From assembly GCA_013372975.1 (NCBI GenBank), contig JABXIS010000011.1, forward strand, positions 238,664-302,663: 64,000 nucleotides of DNA, given 5' to 3'. The position numbers and the translations under genes are program-made. This DNA is from Alphaproteobacteria bacterium. Lineage in GTDB: Bacteria; Pseudomonadota; Alphaproteobacteria; Sphingomonadales; Kordiimonadaceae. Under the pieces are notes generated by a model. It did not search any database. It saw nothing but the letters and a program-made list of their open reading frames with translations, and was not told where the DNA came from. Positions 17,110 through 26,198 of the stretch are shown in pieces; the first letter of the stretch is position 1, and the number at the start of each line of letters is the position of its first letter.

Positions 17110-18209
17110 TTGGCGAAGCGGAAGTGGAGGATGTCACCGTCCACCACGATATATTCCTTGCCTTCAAGGCGCATCTTGCCAGCATCCTTCGCGCCCTGTT
17201 CGCCACCACAGCCGACATAGTCGTCATACGTTGTGGTTTCAGCGCGGATGAAGCCTTTCTCGAAATCCGTGTGGATCACACCGGCAGCCTGTGGTGCCTT
17301 GGTGCCTTTGGTGATGGTCCAGGCGCGGCATTCCTTCGGGCCAACCGTGAAATAGGTGATCAACTCCAGAAGGTCATAGCCCGCGCGGATCACGCGGGCG
17401 AGGCCGGTCTGGCCAAGGCCGAGCGTTTCGAGGAATTCTGATTTGTCTTCGTCGCTGTCAAGCTGGGCGATTTCGGCTTCCACGGCCGCAGAGATCACAA
17501 CGCAGCCTGCATCGTTTTTCGCGGCCATTTCTTCCACGGCGCGAGAGAAGTCATTGCCGTCGGCGGCGCTGTCTTCGTCCACGTTGCAGATATAGAGGAT
17601 CGGTTTCGAGGTCAGGAGTTGTAGTTCCTTGAAGGCTTTTTCTTCATCCGGGCTGTTGCGCTCCACAAAACGGGCCGCCTTGCCTTCCTTGAGAAGCGGG
17701 ATCGTGCGCTCGATCATATTCATTGTGACGGTGGCTTCCTTGTCGCCGCCACGAACCTTGCGGCTGAGGCCGTGAATGCGGCCTTCAAGGCTTTCAAGAT
17801 CAGCCAGCATCAGCTCCATTTCAATGGTTTCAGCGTCAGACACAGGGTCCACGCGGCCATCAACATGGGTAATGTCGTCATCTTCAAAACAGCGCAGCAC
17901 GTGGCAGATGGCGTCAGTTTCGCGGATGTTGGCCAGGAACTGGTTGCCAAGGCCTTCGCCTTTGGATGCGCCGCGCACGAGGCCTGCGATATCCACGAAG
18001 GAAAGCTGGGTTGGGATAATTTCCTTGGAACCGGCAAGCTCAGCCAGTTTGTATTGGCGATCATCCGGCACGGGCACCTGGCCCACATTGGGTTCGATGG
18101 TGCAGAAAGGATAGTTTTCCGCCGCCGCATTTGCGGTGTTGGTGAGCGCGTTGAAGAGCGTTGATTTGCCCACGTTCGGCAGGCCTACAATGCCACACTT
18201 GAAACCCAT
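17106..18209 (-). CDS. ychF: Ribosome-binding ATPase YchF
   Basis: A 367-residue Obg-family P-loop NTPase. G1 is GLPNVGKST (residues 8-16) and G3 is DIAGLV. The G4 position is NVDE instead of NKxD, which explains the ATP preference of this family. The C-terminal TGS domain (about 280-367) ends IVVDGDILHFRFAN. YchF (OLA1) binds the ribosome and modulates stress responses. It is the last gene of a minus-strand run rplY-pth-ychF; only one base separates it from the pth stop. Confidence 0.97.
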   Translation of the reverse strand: MGFKCGIVGLPNVGKSTLFNALTNTANAAAENYPFCTIEPNVGQVPVPDDRQYKLAELAGSKEIIPTQLSFVDIAGLVRGASKGEGLGNQFLANIRETDAICHVLRCFEDDDITHVDGRVDPVSDAETIEMELMLADLESLEGRIHGLSRKVRGGDKEATVTMNMIERTIPLLKEGKAARFVERNSPDEEKAFKELQLLTSKPILYICNVDEDSAADGNDFSRAVEEMAAKNDAGCVVISAAVEAEIAQLDSDEDKSEFLETLGLGQTGLARVIRAGYDLLELITYFTVGPKECRAWTITKGTKAPQAAGVIHTDFEKGFIRAETTTYDDYVGCGGEQGAKDAGKMRLEGKEYIVVDGDILHFRFAN

Positions 18210-18210
18210 G

Positions 18211-18951
18211 TCAGTCTTCCTTCTTCAAGGCCCGAAGGGCATCTGCCATCGGTCCTTCGTTATTAGCTTTTTTTGCGGGGTTGGCCGCAAGTGTTTTTGT
18301 GACCGGCGCGCCTGGTGCCTTGTCTTCCGCCTGCTGTTCCGGCTTTTGTGTGCTGGTGCTCAGTTTACCTGTACTGGGCCGTGGCGGGTTGATGATGCGC
18401 GCAATCTCGGTCATGAAGCGCGGGTTGTCACCCGCTGCCAGATAGCCTGCTTCGCTGGCTATTGCGTCGAGCACAGTATCCAGCTCTGCCTGTTCGGCCT
18501 TGGCGAAATCACCCAGAACATGGTTATGAACCCGTGCCTTGTCGCCGGGGTGGCCAATACCAATGCGTACGCGTGTGAAGTCTGCGCCGATATGCTGGGT
18601 GATGGACCGGATGCCATTATGGCCCGCGGCACCGCCGCCCACTTTCACCTTCACTTTGCCGAACGCCAGGTCAAGTTCGTCATAGAAGACGACCACATCG
18701 GCAGGTGTCAGTTTGAAGAAGCGCATGGCCTCGCCCACAGCTTGGCCACTAAGGTTCATGAAAGTTTGCGGTTTCACCACGATCACTTTTTCAGAGCCCA
18801 GGCGACCTTCGTGTGTCAGCGCGTTCCAGCGTTTCTTCTCAGGCAAAAAATTATGGCGGCGAACAATCTCGTCCACCGCCATAAATCCAACATTGTGCCG
18901 GTGGCCTTTGAATTTGTCGCCTGGGTTGCCAAGACCGACAAATAAAAGCAT
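18211..18951 (-). CDS. pth: Peptidyl-tRNA hydrolase with a C-terminal extension
   Basis: A 246-residue enzyme that frees tRNA from dropped peptidyl-tRNA. The catalytic motif is LGNPGDKFKGHRHNVGF with the active histidine at about residue 19; FMNLSGQAV and the GHNGIRSI loop are also present. Typical bacterial Pth is about 190 residues. Here about 55 extra residues, rich in Pro, Lys, Ala and Gln (PRPSTGKLSTSTQKPEQQ), form a disordered tail. Upstream is rplY and downstream ychF, the standard alphaproteobacterial order. Confidence 0.96.
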   Translation of the reverse strand: MLLFVGLGNPGDKFKGHRHNVGFMAVDEIVRRHNFLPEKKRWNALTHEGRLGSEKVIVVKPQTFMNLSGQAVGEAMRFFKLTPADVVVFYDELDLAFGKVKVKVGGGAAGHNGIRSITQHIGADFTRVRIGIGHPGDKARVHNHVLGDFAKAEQAELDTVLDAIASEAGYLAAGDNPRFMTEIARIINPPRPSTGKLSTSTQKPEQQAEDKAPGAPVTKTLAANPAKKANNEGPMADALRALKKED

Positions 18952-19002
18952 GGGTGATCCCTTCCGGCAGATGGGGCACGCCGAGGCGCGCCCTCATATG
19001 TT

Positions 19003-19629
19003 TTATTCTTCGCCGCCTTCGGCTTCTTCACCTTCCTCAGTTGCATTGGAAGCAGACTTGAGGCCGGATGGTGCCACAACAGCACAGATCGTGAAGTCAC
19101 GGTCAGTGATTGTAGGCTCAACACCCTTAGGCAGAGTGATGTTCGAAATTTTCACTGCTTCGTTGATGTCCAGGTCAGCAACGGAAACTTCGATGAACTC
19201 AGGAATGGCGTTCGCAGGAACGTGAACTTCGATCTCGTGACGGGTGTAGTTGATCACGCCGCCGCGCTTGAGGCCAGGGGATACTTCCTCGCCAACAACC
19301 TTGATCGGAACTTCCATCGTTACAACAGCACCTTTACCAAGGCGCAGGAAATCGATGTGCATTGGCATGTCGGATACTGGGTGCAGCTGCAGATCGCGCG
19401 GCAGAACAGTCGTGGACTTCTTGCCAACTTTCACTTCGAACGTGTGAGACATGAAGCCGCCACGGTTCAGAAGACGAATAACTTCGTTCTGTGGGATCTG
19501 AATAGCTTCTGGTTCTTTGTTGTCGCCGTAGATTACAGCCGGTACTTGACCAGCACGACGCGCTGCACGGGAGGCTCCCTTACCTACACGCTCACGCGGC
19601 TCGGCAACGATGGTGACGATGTCAGCCAT
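19003..19629 (-). CDS. rplY: 50S ribosomal protein L25/Ctc
   Basis: A 208-residue L25 of the long Ctc type: an N-terminal 5S-rRNA-binding beta-barrel (MADIVTIVAEPRERVGKGAS, then PAVIYGDNKEP) and a C-terminal TL5-like domain (VPIKVVGEEVSPGLKRGG). It ends in an acidic tail (ATEEGEEAEGGEE). GGAGAAATAAC before ATG 19629 gives the start; a longer frame upstream has no signal for translation. It is the first gene of the rplY-pth-ychF unit. The 291 bases upstream contain no gene I believe and probably hold its promoter and that of the divergent binding protein. Confidence 0.96.
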   Translation of the reverse strand: MADIVTIVAEPRERVGKGASRAARRAGQVPAVIYGDNKEPEAIQIPQNEVIRLLNRGGFMSHTFEVKVGKKSTTVLPRDLQLHPVSDMPMHIDFLRLGKGAVVTMEVPIKVVGEEVSPGLKRGGVINYTRHEIEVHVPANAIPEFIEVSVADLDINEAVKISNITLPKGVEPTITDRDFTICAVVAPSGLKSASNATEEGEEAEGGEE

Positions 19630-19920
19630 GTTATTTCTCCAAACTCTAAAACGGTGCGGGGACCATCCCCACGCCGACCGCCGCTTCCTCCAGGGATGCA
19701 AGGGCGGAGTTGCTCATACAGGCGATCCCATATGAGTCGGGCGCGATGTACCGCGAAATGGCTGAAAAAGCAAGCAGGAATGCGCTTTTCGTGGTCTTTG
19801 AAAGCAGTATTGACCAGCTTGTTCGCGCGTGCCCTGCTTTTAGCGGCAATGAACTTCTTTGGCTGCCTTTATTTTTTTTTAAGACCTCCAGCCCACTATG
19901 CGGGGCGGGCCAGGTAATAT

Positions 19921-20736
19921 GTGGGATGTTTTGTGCGTAGTTTTTTCTTGTGGATTTTTACTGTAATTGCCGCCGGGATGGCGTTTGGACTACCAGCCTC
20001 AAAGGCCGTGAACGCCGACCAGATGCTGGACCGCATACCAGTTATCGTTGGTGGATACAGGTTCGAACCGTATGTAGATGAAAGTGGCGGCGTTGCGCGC
20101 AAGTTCATTCAGCTTCTGAACGATCACCAAAGCACCTATGCTTTCCAATTCATGGAGATGCCGGCCCGTCGTCGGTACGACCTGATGCGGGAAGGTCGCA
20201 TTGATGCCCTTTTGTTTGAAATGATGGTGTGGGGCTGGCAGGACATGGCCGATCAGGTTTCGGTCACAAAGCCGCTTCTGACCGGCAGCGAGCTTTTTAT
20301 CGCACTCAAGCCAATAAATGGGCCAACAGAACATTTGTTTGAAGGCATATCCACCAAGCGCCTCGCACTCACGCTTGGGTATCATTATGGCTTTGCAGAT
20401 TTTAACGCGGACCCAGACCACCTCAAAGCACGCTTCGACGTGGTTTTCTCTGAATTCCAGCGTTTTTCGTTGCGCCACGTGCTTGCGGGCACCGCTGATC
20501 TGGCTGTGGTGAATGATGCCTTTCTTGAACGAGAAAACCGCCGCGATATTGGCCTTTCCCATCAGGTTGTCGCTTCACCCAAGCCTGATCAGTGCTATCA
20601 GTTGCCGGTGATGTTGCGTGCAGGCGGCCCGATCAACTTGGCAGAAATGACAGCCCTGCTGGACGCGCTCAAAACATCCGGTGCGCTCCGGGGCTTTTTT
20701 GAACAGGAAAGCATGGGCCGCTTTCTTGTGTGGTAG
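19921..20736 (+). CDS. Orphan periplasmic solute-binding protein (SBP_bac_3-like)
   Basis: A 271-residue protein with a signal peptide (FFLWIFTVIAAGMAFGLPAS) and the two-lobe binding fold: VIVGGYRFEPYVDESGGVARKFIQLL at the start of lobe one and a return segment ending near LRGFFEQESM. It resembles amino-acid-type ABC binding proteins, yet no permease or ATPase gene lies in the window. The start is GTG 19921 (AGGTAATAT before it) or GTG 19933. It may feed a remote transporter or act as a sensor. It is divergent from rplY. Confidence 0.75.
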   Translation: MGCFVRSFFLWIFTVIAAGMAFGLPASKAVNADQMLDRIPVIVGGYRFEPYVDESGGVARKFIQLLNDHQSTYAFQFMEMPARRRYDLMREGRIDALLFEMMVWGWQDMADQVSVTKPLLTGSELFIALKPINGPTEHLFEGISTKRLALTLGYHYGFADFNADPDHLKARFDVVFSEFQRFSLRHVLAGTADLAVVNDAFLERENRRDIGLSHQVVASPKPDQCYQLPVMLRAGGPINLAEMTALLDALKTSGALRGFFEQESMGRFLVW

Positions 20737-20834
20737 GCAGGGCCCTCCTATTCCGCAATTTGACACTGGTTTGACGTTGCCTGCTCTATGAGGTGCGGTC
20801 ATAGACCTATGGCACGAATCAGGGCAGCGAGAGA

Positions 20835-21545
20835 ATGACAAGCGATAACGACAATGAACCGAAGAGTGAACTGCGGATAAAATGGCCGCCTTTTATGGAT
20901 CTGATGATCCTGATCGCCGTGCTTGTGGTGGTCAAACAGGCGCTTATCCCCGTAACACTGCTGTATGCGGGGCCCATTTCCACCACCTCAGCCATGATTG
21001 TGGGGACGGTGCTGTTGAAGCGCCGGGGGATGGGGTGGCGTGATCTGGGGTTCCGCAAGCCCGAGGGTTGGATGCGCACCGCCGGCCTGGGGGTCCTGGT
21101 GTTTGTGGCCATCATCGCTACATCCGGCACTGCCGGGTATGTGGCGGACCTTCTGTTCGAGGATGTTGGCACAAGCGGACGGTTTGACCATGTGGAGGGT
21201 GATATTGCTGCCTATGCAACTGTCATGCTGATGGTTTGGACACACGCCGCTATCTTCGAAGAGGCATTGTTTCGGGCTTTTGTTATCAACCGTGTTCTCG
21301 CGACCCTGGGCGGAGGGCGTGCGGCAGAGGTTTTTGCCGTTCTGTTCTCCGCCACTTTTTTCGGGTATCGGCACTATTATTATCAGGGCATGAACGGTGC
21401 GCTTACAACTGGTGCCATCGGGTTGGTGCTGGGGCTTTTGTACCTGTGGTTCGGGCGCAGGAATATCTGGCCGTTGGTGCTGGGTCACGGCGTGATCAAT
21501 ACCATTGGCATGACGGCTCGGTTCCTGGGCGTGCGCGGCGACTAG
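20835..21545 (+). CDS. CPBP-family intramembrane metalloprotease
   Basis: A 236-residue membrane protein. The CPBP/Abi core is visible: the EExxxR-type motif in AAIFEEALFRAFVINRVL (about 137-154), a second active-site region FSATFFGYRHYYYQGMNG, and LVLGHGVINTIGMT near the end. Members cleave or modify membrane proteins and peptides, and some confer bacteriocin self-immunity. It is encoded alone and ended by a bidirectional terminator shared with the convergent prs gene. Confidence 0.88.
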   Translation: MTSDNDNEPKSELRIKWPPFMDLMILIAVLVVVKQALIPVTLLYAGPISTTSAMIVGTVLLKRRGMGWRDLGFRKPEGWMRTAGLGVLVFVAIIATSGTAGYVADLLFEDVGTSGRFDHVEGDIAAYATVMLMVWTHAAIFEEALFRAFVINRVLATLGGGRAAEVFAVLFSATFFGYRHYYYQGMNGALTTGAIGLVLGLLYLWFGRRNIWPLVLGHGVINTIGMTARFLGVRGD

Positions 21546-21555
21546 GCCCAAAAGA

Positions 21556-21585
21556 AAAGCCCCCGCCAAATCAGGCAGGGGCTTT
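21556..21585. terminator. Bidirectional terminator between the CPBP gene and prs
   Basis: AAAGCCCCCGCC (21556-21567), loop AAATCA, GGCAGGGGCTTT (21574-21585); one mismatch within twelve pairs, with A/T tracts at both ends. Confidence 0.85.
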
Positions 21586-21608
21586 CTGAATTCTGATATT
21601 TAAACCGC

Positions 21609-22547
21609 TTATTCGAACAGGCTGGATACGCTTGTTTCGTGTGCGATGCGGTTCATGGCTTCAGCGAGCAACGGCGCAACCGTCACAACCCGGATTTTCG
21701 GGTTGGCGTTGCAGGCGTCAGTTGGGCGGATGGTGTCAGTGATTACCAGCTCGTCCATCACGCTGTTTTCAATACGCTCGTAGGCCGGGCCGGAAAGTAC
21801 ACCGTGCGCCACATAGGCGGATACGCTGGAGGCACCCGCTTCGTGCAACGCCTTGGCGGCATTGCAGAGTGTGCCTGCGCTGTCGACGATATCGTCCACC
21901 AGCACACAGTGATAATCCTTCACGTCACCCACAATGTGCATCACCTCGGAAACGCCCGCAGCTTCGCGGCGTTTATCGATGATGGCAATCGGTGCATCAA
22001 GGCGTTTGGCGTATGCGCGGGCCCGAACCACACCACCCACATCAGGGGATACGATCATGGTTTTCTTGCCAGCGTATTTTTCCTTCAGATCACGAACCAG
22101 AACAGGCATGGCATAGAGGTTATCGGTCGGGATATCGAAGAAGCCCTGGATCTGACCTGCGTGCAGGTCAATCGTCAGGACGCGATCAGCGCCTGCGGTG
22201 GTAATCAGGTTCGCCACAAGCTTCGCGGAGATTGGTGTCCGTGGGCCGGGTTTCCGATCTTGGCGGGCATAACCGAAATAAGGGATTACTGCGGTGATCC
22301 GACGGGCGGATGCACGACGAAGTGCATCGATGGTCACCAGAAGTTCCATCATGTGATCGTTTGCCGGGAAGTTGGTTGGCTGGATCAGGAATACATCCTC
22401 ACCCCGCACGTTTTCGTGGATTTCCACAAAGACTTCCTGATCGGAAAAGCGTTTAACAGCGGCTTTTGCAAGCGGCATGTTCAAGTAGGCGGCGATGGCT
22501 TCCGCCAACTCCGGGTTTGAGTTCCCGGTAAGGATCTTCATGCCCAT
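21609..22547 (-). CDS. prs: Ribose-phosphate pyrophosphokinase
   Basis: A 312-residue enzyme that makes PRPP from ribose 5-phosphate and ATP for nucleotide, histidine and NAD synthesis. Family marks are [15 protein letters not shown], the ATP-site [20 protein letters not shown] and the PRPP-binding loop [20 protein letters not shown] lies five bases before ATG 22547 (MGMKIL) and eleven before ATG 22541 (MKIL), so I choose 22547; the difference is two residues. It is encoded alone. Confidence 0.97.
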   Translation of the reverse strand: MGMKILTGNSNPELAEAIAAYLNMPLAKAAVKRFSDQEVFVEIHENVRGEDVFLIQPTNFPANDHMMELLVTIDALRRASARRITAVIPYFGYARQDRKPGPRTPISAKLVANLITTAGADRVLTIDLHAGQIQGFFDIPTDNLYAMPVLVRDLKEKYAGKKTMIVSPDVGGVVRARAYAKRLDAPIAIIDKRREAAGVSEVMHIVGDVKDYHCVLVDDIVDSAGTLCNAAKALHEAGASSVSAYVAHGVLSGPAYERIENSVMDELVITDTIRPTDACNANPKIRVVTVAPLLAEAMNRIAHETSVSSLFE

Positions 22548-22697
22548 TAAGGCCTCCGTGCGATGAAGATGTTGCGTTTGGCTGTCCTGTAGCAGCGGGA
22601 GCCCTGTGTGTAAAGGCACCAGCCTAACGGGAGGTTAATTTATACGGTCCTTGCCCCAATTCAGGGCCTATGAGTTCATATATTCCAAAAGAGCCTA

Positions 22698-23459
22698 TCA
22701 AGGCTTCAGCATGATTGCGGACATCTGGCGGCCATAATCGGCCTCTTTACGGTGAGTCGTCCGCCTGAAGGAAAAATGATCCTCACTTGTGTAGGTGTCC
22801 ACCCCCGACATCCAGACTGATTCGATATCGTCTGCCTCCAGCCGGTATTTTACAAAACCTGGCAAATCGAACTGCACATGCCATGGGTCTTTGCCCGGCA
22901 GGAAAAAACGGTCGAAATCCGGTTGCTCGCTTGTGAAACGGTCGCGGAAGTCCAGATCTACCTCGTAAGATGCTTGATGGATGGTTGGGCCAACGGCAGC
23001 CTTGATGCTGCTGCGTTTGGCGCCCAGTTTTTCCATGGCTTCTACGGTTGCGTCAGTCACGCCTGCCAGTGCCCCTTTCCAGCCCGCATGTGCCGCACCC
23101 ACAACGCCCGCACTGGCGTCTTCAAACAGAACGGGAGTGCAATCGGCCGTCAGGATGCCAAGGATCATGCCGGGTATGTTGGTGACCATGGCATCCGCCT
23201 TTGGCCGATCTGTGCCCCAGTCTGCGGTGGCAACAGCCACATCGCGGCCGTGGACCTGATAGCAACTGAGCACAGGCGTACTGCGTCGTGCCGCCAGCAT
23301 ACCCGCTGCAATGCGCCGGTTTTCTTCAACGTTGGCAGGATCATCATCAGAGCCGGGGCCGCAGTTCAGTCCTTCATACAGCCCGATTGAAACACCGCCC
23401 GCACGGCTGAAAAAGGTATGCGGGTTTTTGAAGGTTGGGCAAATGGTATGGTCTGACAT
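22698..23459 (-). CDS. pgeF: Multicopper polyphenol oxidase family protein PgeF (YfiH)
   Basis: A 253-residue protein of the YfiH family, now regarded as a peptidoglycan-editing or purine nucleoside phosphorylase-type enzyme. Zinc ligands appear in CYQVHGRDVAV, LTADCTPVLFED and GAAHAGWKGALAG. ATG 23459 gives the family's usual N-terminus; an in-frame ATG at 23516 would add 19 unrelated residues. In many alphaproteobacteria this gene follows lgt and the NDUFAF7-like gene directly. Here two unrelated genes (23530-26097) lie between them. Confidence 0.93.
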   Translation of the reverse strand: MSDHTICPTFKNPHTFFSRAGGVSIGLYEGLNCGPGSDDDPANVEENRRIAAGMLAARRSTPVLSCYQVHGRDVAVATADWGTDRPKADAMVTNIPGMILGILTADCTPVLFEDASAGVVGAAHAGWKGALAGVTDATVEAMEKLGAKRSSIKAAVGPTIHQASYEVDLDFRDRFTSEQPDFDRFFLPGKDPWHVQFDLPGFVKYRLEADDIESVWMSGVDTYTSEDHFSFRRTTHRKEADYGRQMSAIMLKP

Positions 23460-23529
23460 AGGCTTTTCATCGGCTCCAAAATAAGCTTTGATCTCACTAT
23501 AGAAGATAACTGACATTCTGACAGGGGGC

Positions 23530-24849
23530 ATGATGCGAATTTGGTTGGTCGTTGTGGCGCTTTTGGGGCTGGAAGGCCAAGTGCAGGCGCAAATAGGCGG
23601 CACTTTCACGCTCGAGCGTTTGGCAGAGCGTGACTGGCGCGCCACCTATTGTTTTGACGAACCTGTTCTGGCGCTTGCCTTCACCCGGCGGGGGGAAGGG
23701 ATCAGGCGATCTTCATGGATTTCAGCGGAGGATGGCCTGCAACTGGTATTCACGGGCGATCAGGCCAAATTGCAGCATCCCAAGAACAATCTGTTTTCCT
23801 GCGCTGCGGTAAGCTTCAAAACCGATACCCGTATCCCAGAAAAAAACTATATGGCCTTCTCTACCTTCAGCGATGGTGGGGTATCTGTTTACACGGGCTA
23901 TCTGCTTGGGCAGGTTTACAAGGATGGCGATTGGCGCGAAATGGCGCTTCGGGCATCCTACAAGGGGCTGCCCGAAGACAAGGTGATCACCCGAAACCCT
24001 GCGGTTCTGGGCGCACAATTTGTCTATTTCGGCAAGCTGGCCGTCCGGCAAACACCTGCCGCCACACTTGTGATCGATCCGGCGATGCCGTCTGTGGCCC
24101 GGCTAGGGGTTTTAAGTGCTGTGCCGCGCGCCAACGAGATGCTGAAGATCCTGTTTGGCTATAGCCCCAAAGAACCTTATCTGGTTTTCATGGCGGCCGG
24201 GGAACTGGAGACCTCACCTAGCGATCACACGAAGGCCGGCACACAGCCCTATCAGATATTGTTCACCATGAAGGGCAAGGGGGCGGCCCGCTGGGCGGAT
24301 AGCGACCCGCTTTATTTTCCGCAATTTACCATGCATGAGGTGGTGCATATCTGGCAGAAGGATGTGTGGGGTGACAGTTTTGGCCCCGATACCGCGTGGG
24401 TAGACGAGGGGGCGGCAGATGCTCTGTCGCATGAGATGATGGCCCGCACAGGCGCCTACAGAGCCGAGAAATATGCCGCCGTTTGGAAGGGGGTGGAAAG
24501 CCGCTGCCGCCTGATACTCAAAGAAACGAGCATTCACGGTGCAGCAGAGGCCGGACGCTTTGATGCCTTTTATCAGTGCGGGGCGCTTATCAACAGGCTG
24601 GTGGGCGAGGCCCTGAACCCGGTGGCGCCCGGTGAGGGGCTTATCGATTTCTGGCGTGCCATGATGGAATGGGACCGGGAAACACTTGCCAGCCACAAAG
24701 GCGAAGCCCTGTTTTTCCTGACCATGCAGAAGCTCGGTCTTACAAACCAGCAGGTGGTGGCCGTGAAAAACTTTCTTGCCACCAAACCTGCCGATCCAGG
24801 AAAAGCGATCTCGGCCTTGAGGCTGACGCTATTGGGTGTGGGCGGCTAG
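23530..24849 (+). CDS. Putative secreted gluzincin-type metallopeptidase
   Basis: A 439-residue protein with a signal peptide (MMRIWLVVVALLGLEGQVQAQ). The zinc site HEVVH is at residues 269-273, and a third-ligand glutamate fits E293 in WVDEGAADALSHE, giving HExxH-x19-E, a gluzincin spacing close to M1/M61 peptidases. The N-terminal half (about 25-215) is beta-rich with two cysteines. I do not recognise a named family, so peptidase activity is inferred from the motif. It is divergent from pgeF with a 70-base gap, and its last 21 bases overlap the convergent Old Yellow Enzyme gene. Confidence 0.7.
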   Translation: MMRIWLVVVALLGLEGQVQAQIGGTFTLERLAERDWRATYCFDEPVLALAFTRRGEGIRRSSWISAEDGLQLVFTGDQAKLQHPKNNLFSCAAVSFKTDTRIPEKNYMAFSTFSDGGVSVYTGYLLGQVYKDGDWREMALRASYKGLPEDKVITRNPAVLGAQFVYFGKLAVRQTPAATLVIDPAMPSVARLGVLSAVPRANEMLKILFGYSPKEPYLVFMAAGELETSPSDHTKAGTQPYQILFTMKGKGAARWADSDPLYFPQFTMHEVVHIWQKDVWGDSFGPDTAWVDEGAADALSHEMMARTGAYRAEKYAAVWKGVESRCRLILKETSIHGAAEAGRFDAFYQCGALINRLVGEALNPVAPGEGLIDFWRAMMEWDRETLASHKGEALFFLTMQKLGLTNQQVVAVKNFLATKPADPGKAISALRLTLLGVGG

Positions 24850-26097
24850 CCAACTGTGATAGCGCGCCGCTGCTTTCTTTGTAGCCCGCTGGTTCAGGAT
24901 GAAATTGATGAAGGCGCCATAAGGGGCGTTCGGGCGTTTGCCTGCGGCAATCCGATGAATCTGGGTTTTTGCCCACGCCATTTCCGCAAGGCCTGTGAGG
25001 GCCGGGATCGGCATACGCACCTTTTTCAGTTCCGTACGGTCGCTTTTGCCACTGATCAGGTCTGCCGCGACAGTCGGGTTTTCAGCAAAAGGCTTGCCCA
25101 TGCCGACCATGTCGAGCGCACCGGATGCCAAAGCTTCGTCCATTGCAGCGCGCGAACGGAAGCCGCCCGTTACCATCAATGGCATTTTGGCGATGCCGCG
25201 CAATTCTGCAGCGAAATCAAGGAAATAAGCCTCACGTTGGCGCGTGCTTTCTTTCACTGGCGCATCGGCCGGGCGGCCCATCATGGCCGGGCTTTCATAA
25301 CTGCCACCAGAGATTTCAAGGAAGTCGATGCTTTCGGCATTCAGCATTTCAACCACACCGCGGGCATCTTCGGCTGAAAAGCCGCCGCGCTGGAAATCAG
25401 CACTGTTGAGCTTCACAGAAACGATAAAGCTGTCTGAGGTGGCGGCCTTAACGGCTTTCACGCTTTCCATCAACAGGCGGGCGCGGTTCTCCAGGCTGCC
25501 GCCCCAGTCATCTGTGCGCTGGTTTACAAGTGGCGACAGGAACTGGCTGATCAGATAACCGTGGGCACCGTGGATTTCCACGCCGTCAAAACCAGCTTTT
25601 TCAAGCACGGCGGCTGTGGTGGCAAACCGGTCTATGATGCCTTTGATCTCGGTCGGGTTCAGGGCGCGCGGCGTGGCAAACAGGCCTTTGGCGCCCTTTA
25701 TTTCGACGGGGATCGCGCTGGGGGCCACAGGTTCCTGGCTGACAGCGGCAAACACCTGCCTGCCGGGGTGACTGATCTGGGCGATCATCAGGGCACCGCC
25801 TGATTTGCCAGCCTCTGCCCAAGCCTTCAAGCCTGCCAGATTGCGTTCGTCTTCCACGATCACGTTCGCCGGGCCGGTAAGGGCTGTGCGGTCGATCATC
25901 ACATTGCCGGTAATTAGCATGCCCGCATCACCTGCCGACCAATGCCGATACAGGTTTACAAGCGCATTGGACGGGCCATGATTTTCATCGCACAGGCTCT
26001 CTTCCATTGCGGCTTTGGCAATACGGTTTTTCATGCTTTTGCCCGCAAGAGGCAGGGCTGCGCTGATGGTGGTGATCTTCTGTTGTGTATCGGGCAT
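24829..26097 (-). CDS. Old Yellow Enzyme-family NADH:flavin oxidoreductase
   Basis: A 422-residue FMN TIM-barrel enzyme. FMN and substrate residues lie in MLITGNVMIDR, MIAQISHPGRQV, GFDGVEIHGAHGYLISQFLSP (the HxxN/H pair typical of OYEs) and RTDDWGGSLENR, with MVTGGFRSR at the phosphate end. It reduces activated alkenes such as enones or quinones. A strong inverted repeat at 26108-26134 just before the gene looks like the operator of a repressor that is not in this window. It lies between pgeF and the NDUFAF7-like gene. Confidence 0.93.
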   Translation of the reverse strand: MPDTQQKITTISAALPLAGKSMKNRIAKAAMEESLCDENHGPSNALVNLYRHWSAGDAGMLITGNVMIDRTALTGPANVIVEDERNLAGLKAWAEAGKSGGALMIAQISHPGRQVFAAVSQEPVAPSAIPVEIKGAKGLFATPRALNPTEIKGIIDRFATTAAVLEKAGFDGVEIHGAHGYLISQFLSPLVNQRTDDWGGSLENRARLLMESVKAVKAATSDSFIVSVKLNSADFQRGGFSAEDARGVVEMLNAESIDFLEISGGSYESPAMMGRPADAPVKESTRQREAYFLDFAAELRGIAKMPLMVTGGFRSRAAMDEALASGALDMVGMGKPFAENPTVAADLISGKSDRTELKKVRMPIPALTGLAEMAWAKTQIHRIAAGKRPNAPYGAFINFILNQRATKKAAARYHSWLAAHTQ

Positions 26098-26107
26098 CGG
26101 GCTGTCC

Positions 26108-26134
26108 TTACCGAAATTATGTTACTTTCGGTAA
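26108..26134. promoter_or_regulatory. Operator-like inverted repeat upstream of the OYE gene
   Basis: TTACCGAAA (26108-26116) and TTTCGGTAA (26126-26134) are perfect nine-base arms around a nine-base spacer. A nested GTTAC-tttcg-GTAAC occupies 26121-26135. It lies 11 bases before the OYE start codon, where a bound repressor would block initiation. TetR, MarR or HxlR proteins often use such sites for OYE genes. Confidence 0.6.
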
Positions 26135-26180
26135 CTTGGGTGATGTTCGGGAAACTTCAAGGGTGCGCGGGCGCATATAA

Positions 26181-26198
26181 CGCATAATGCATTATGCG
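26181..26198. repeat. 18-base perfect palindrome
   Basis: CGCATAATGCATTATGCG reads the same on both strands and covers the stop codon of the NDUFAF7-like gene and the sequence just after it. It could be a protein-binding site or a short hairpin at the 3' end of that mRNA. No T-tract follows. Confidence 0.6.

Noticed and set aside
19630..19920. Small genes in the gap between rplY and the binding protein
   Set aside because: Open frames exist on both strands but have no ribosome site and no recognisable sequence; the gap most likely holds two promoters.
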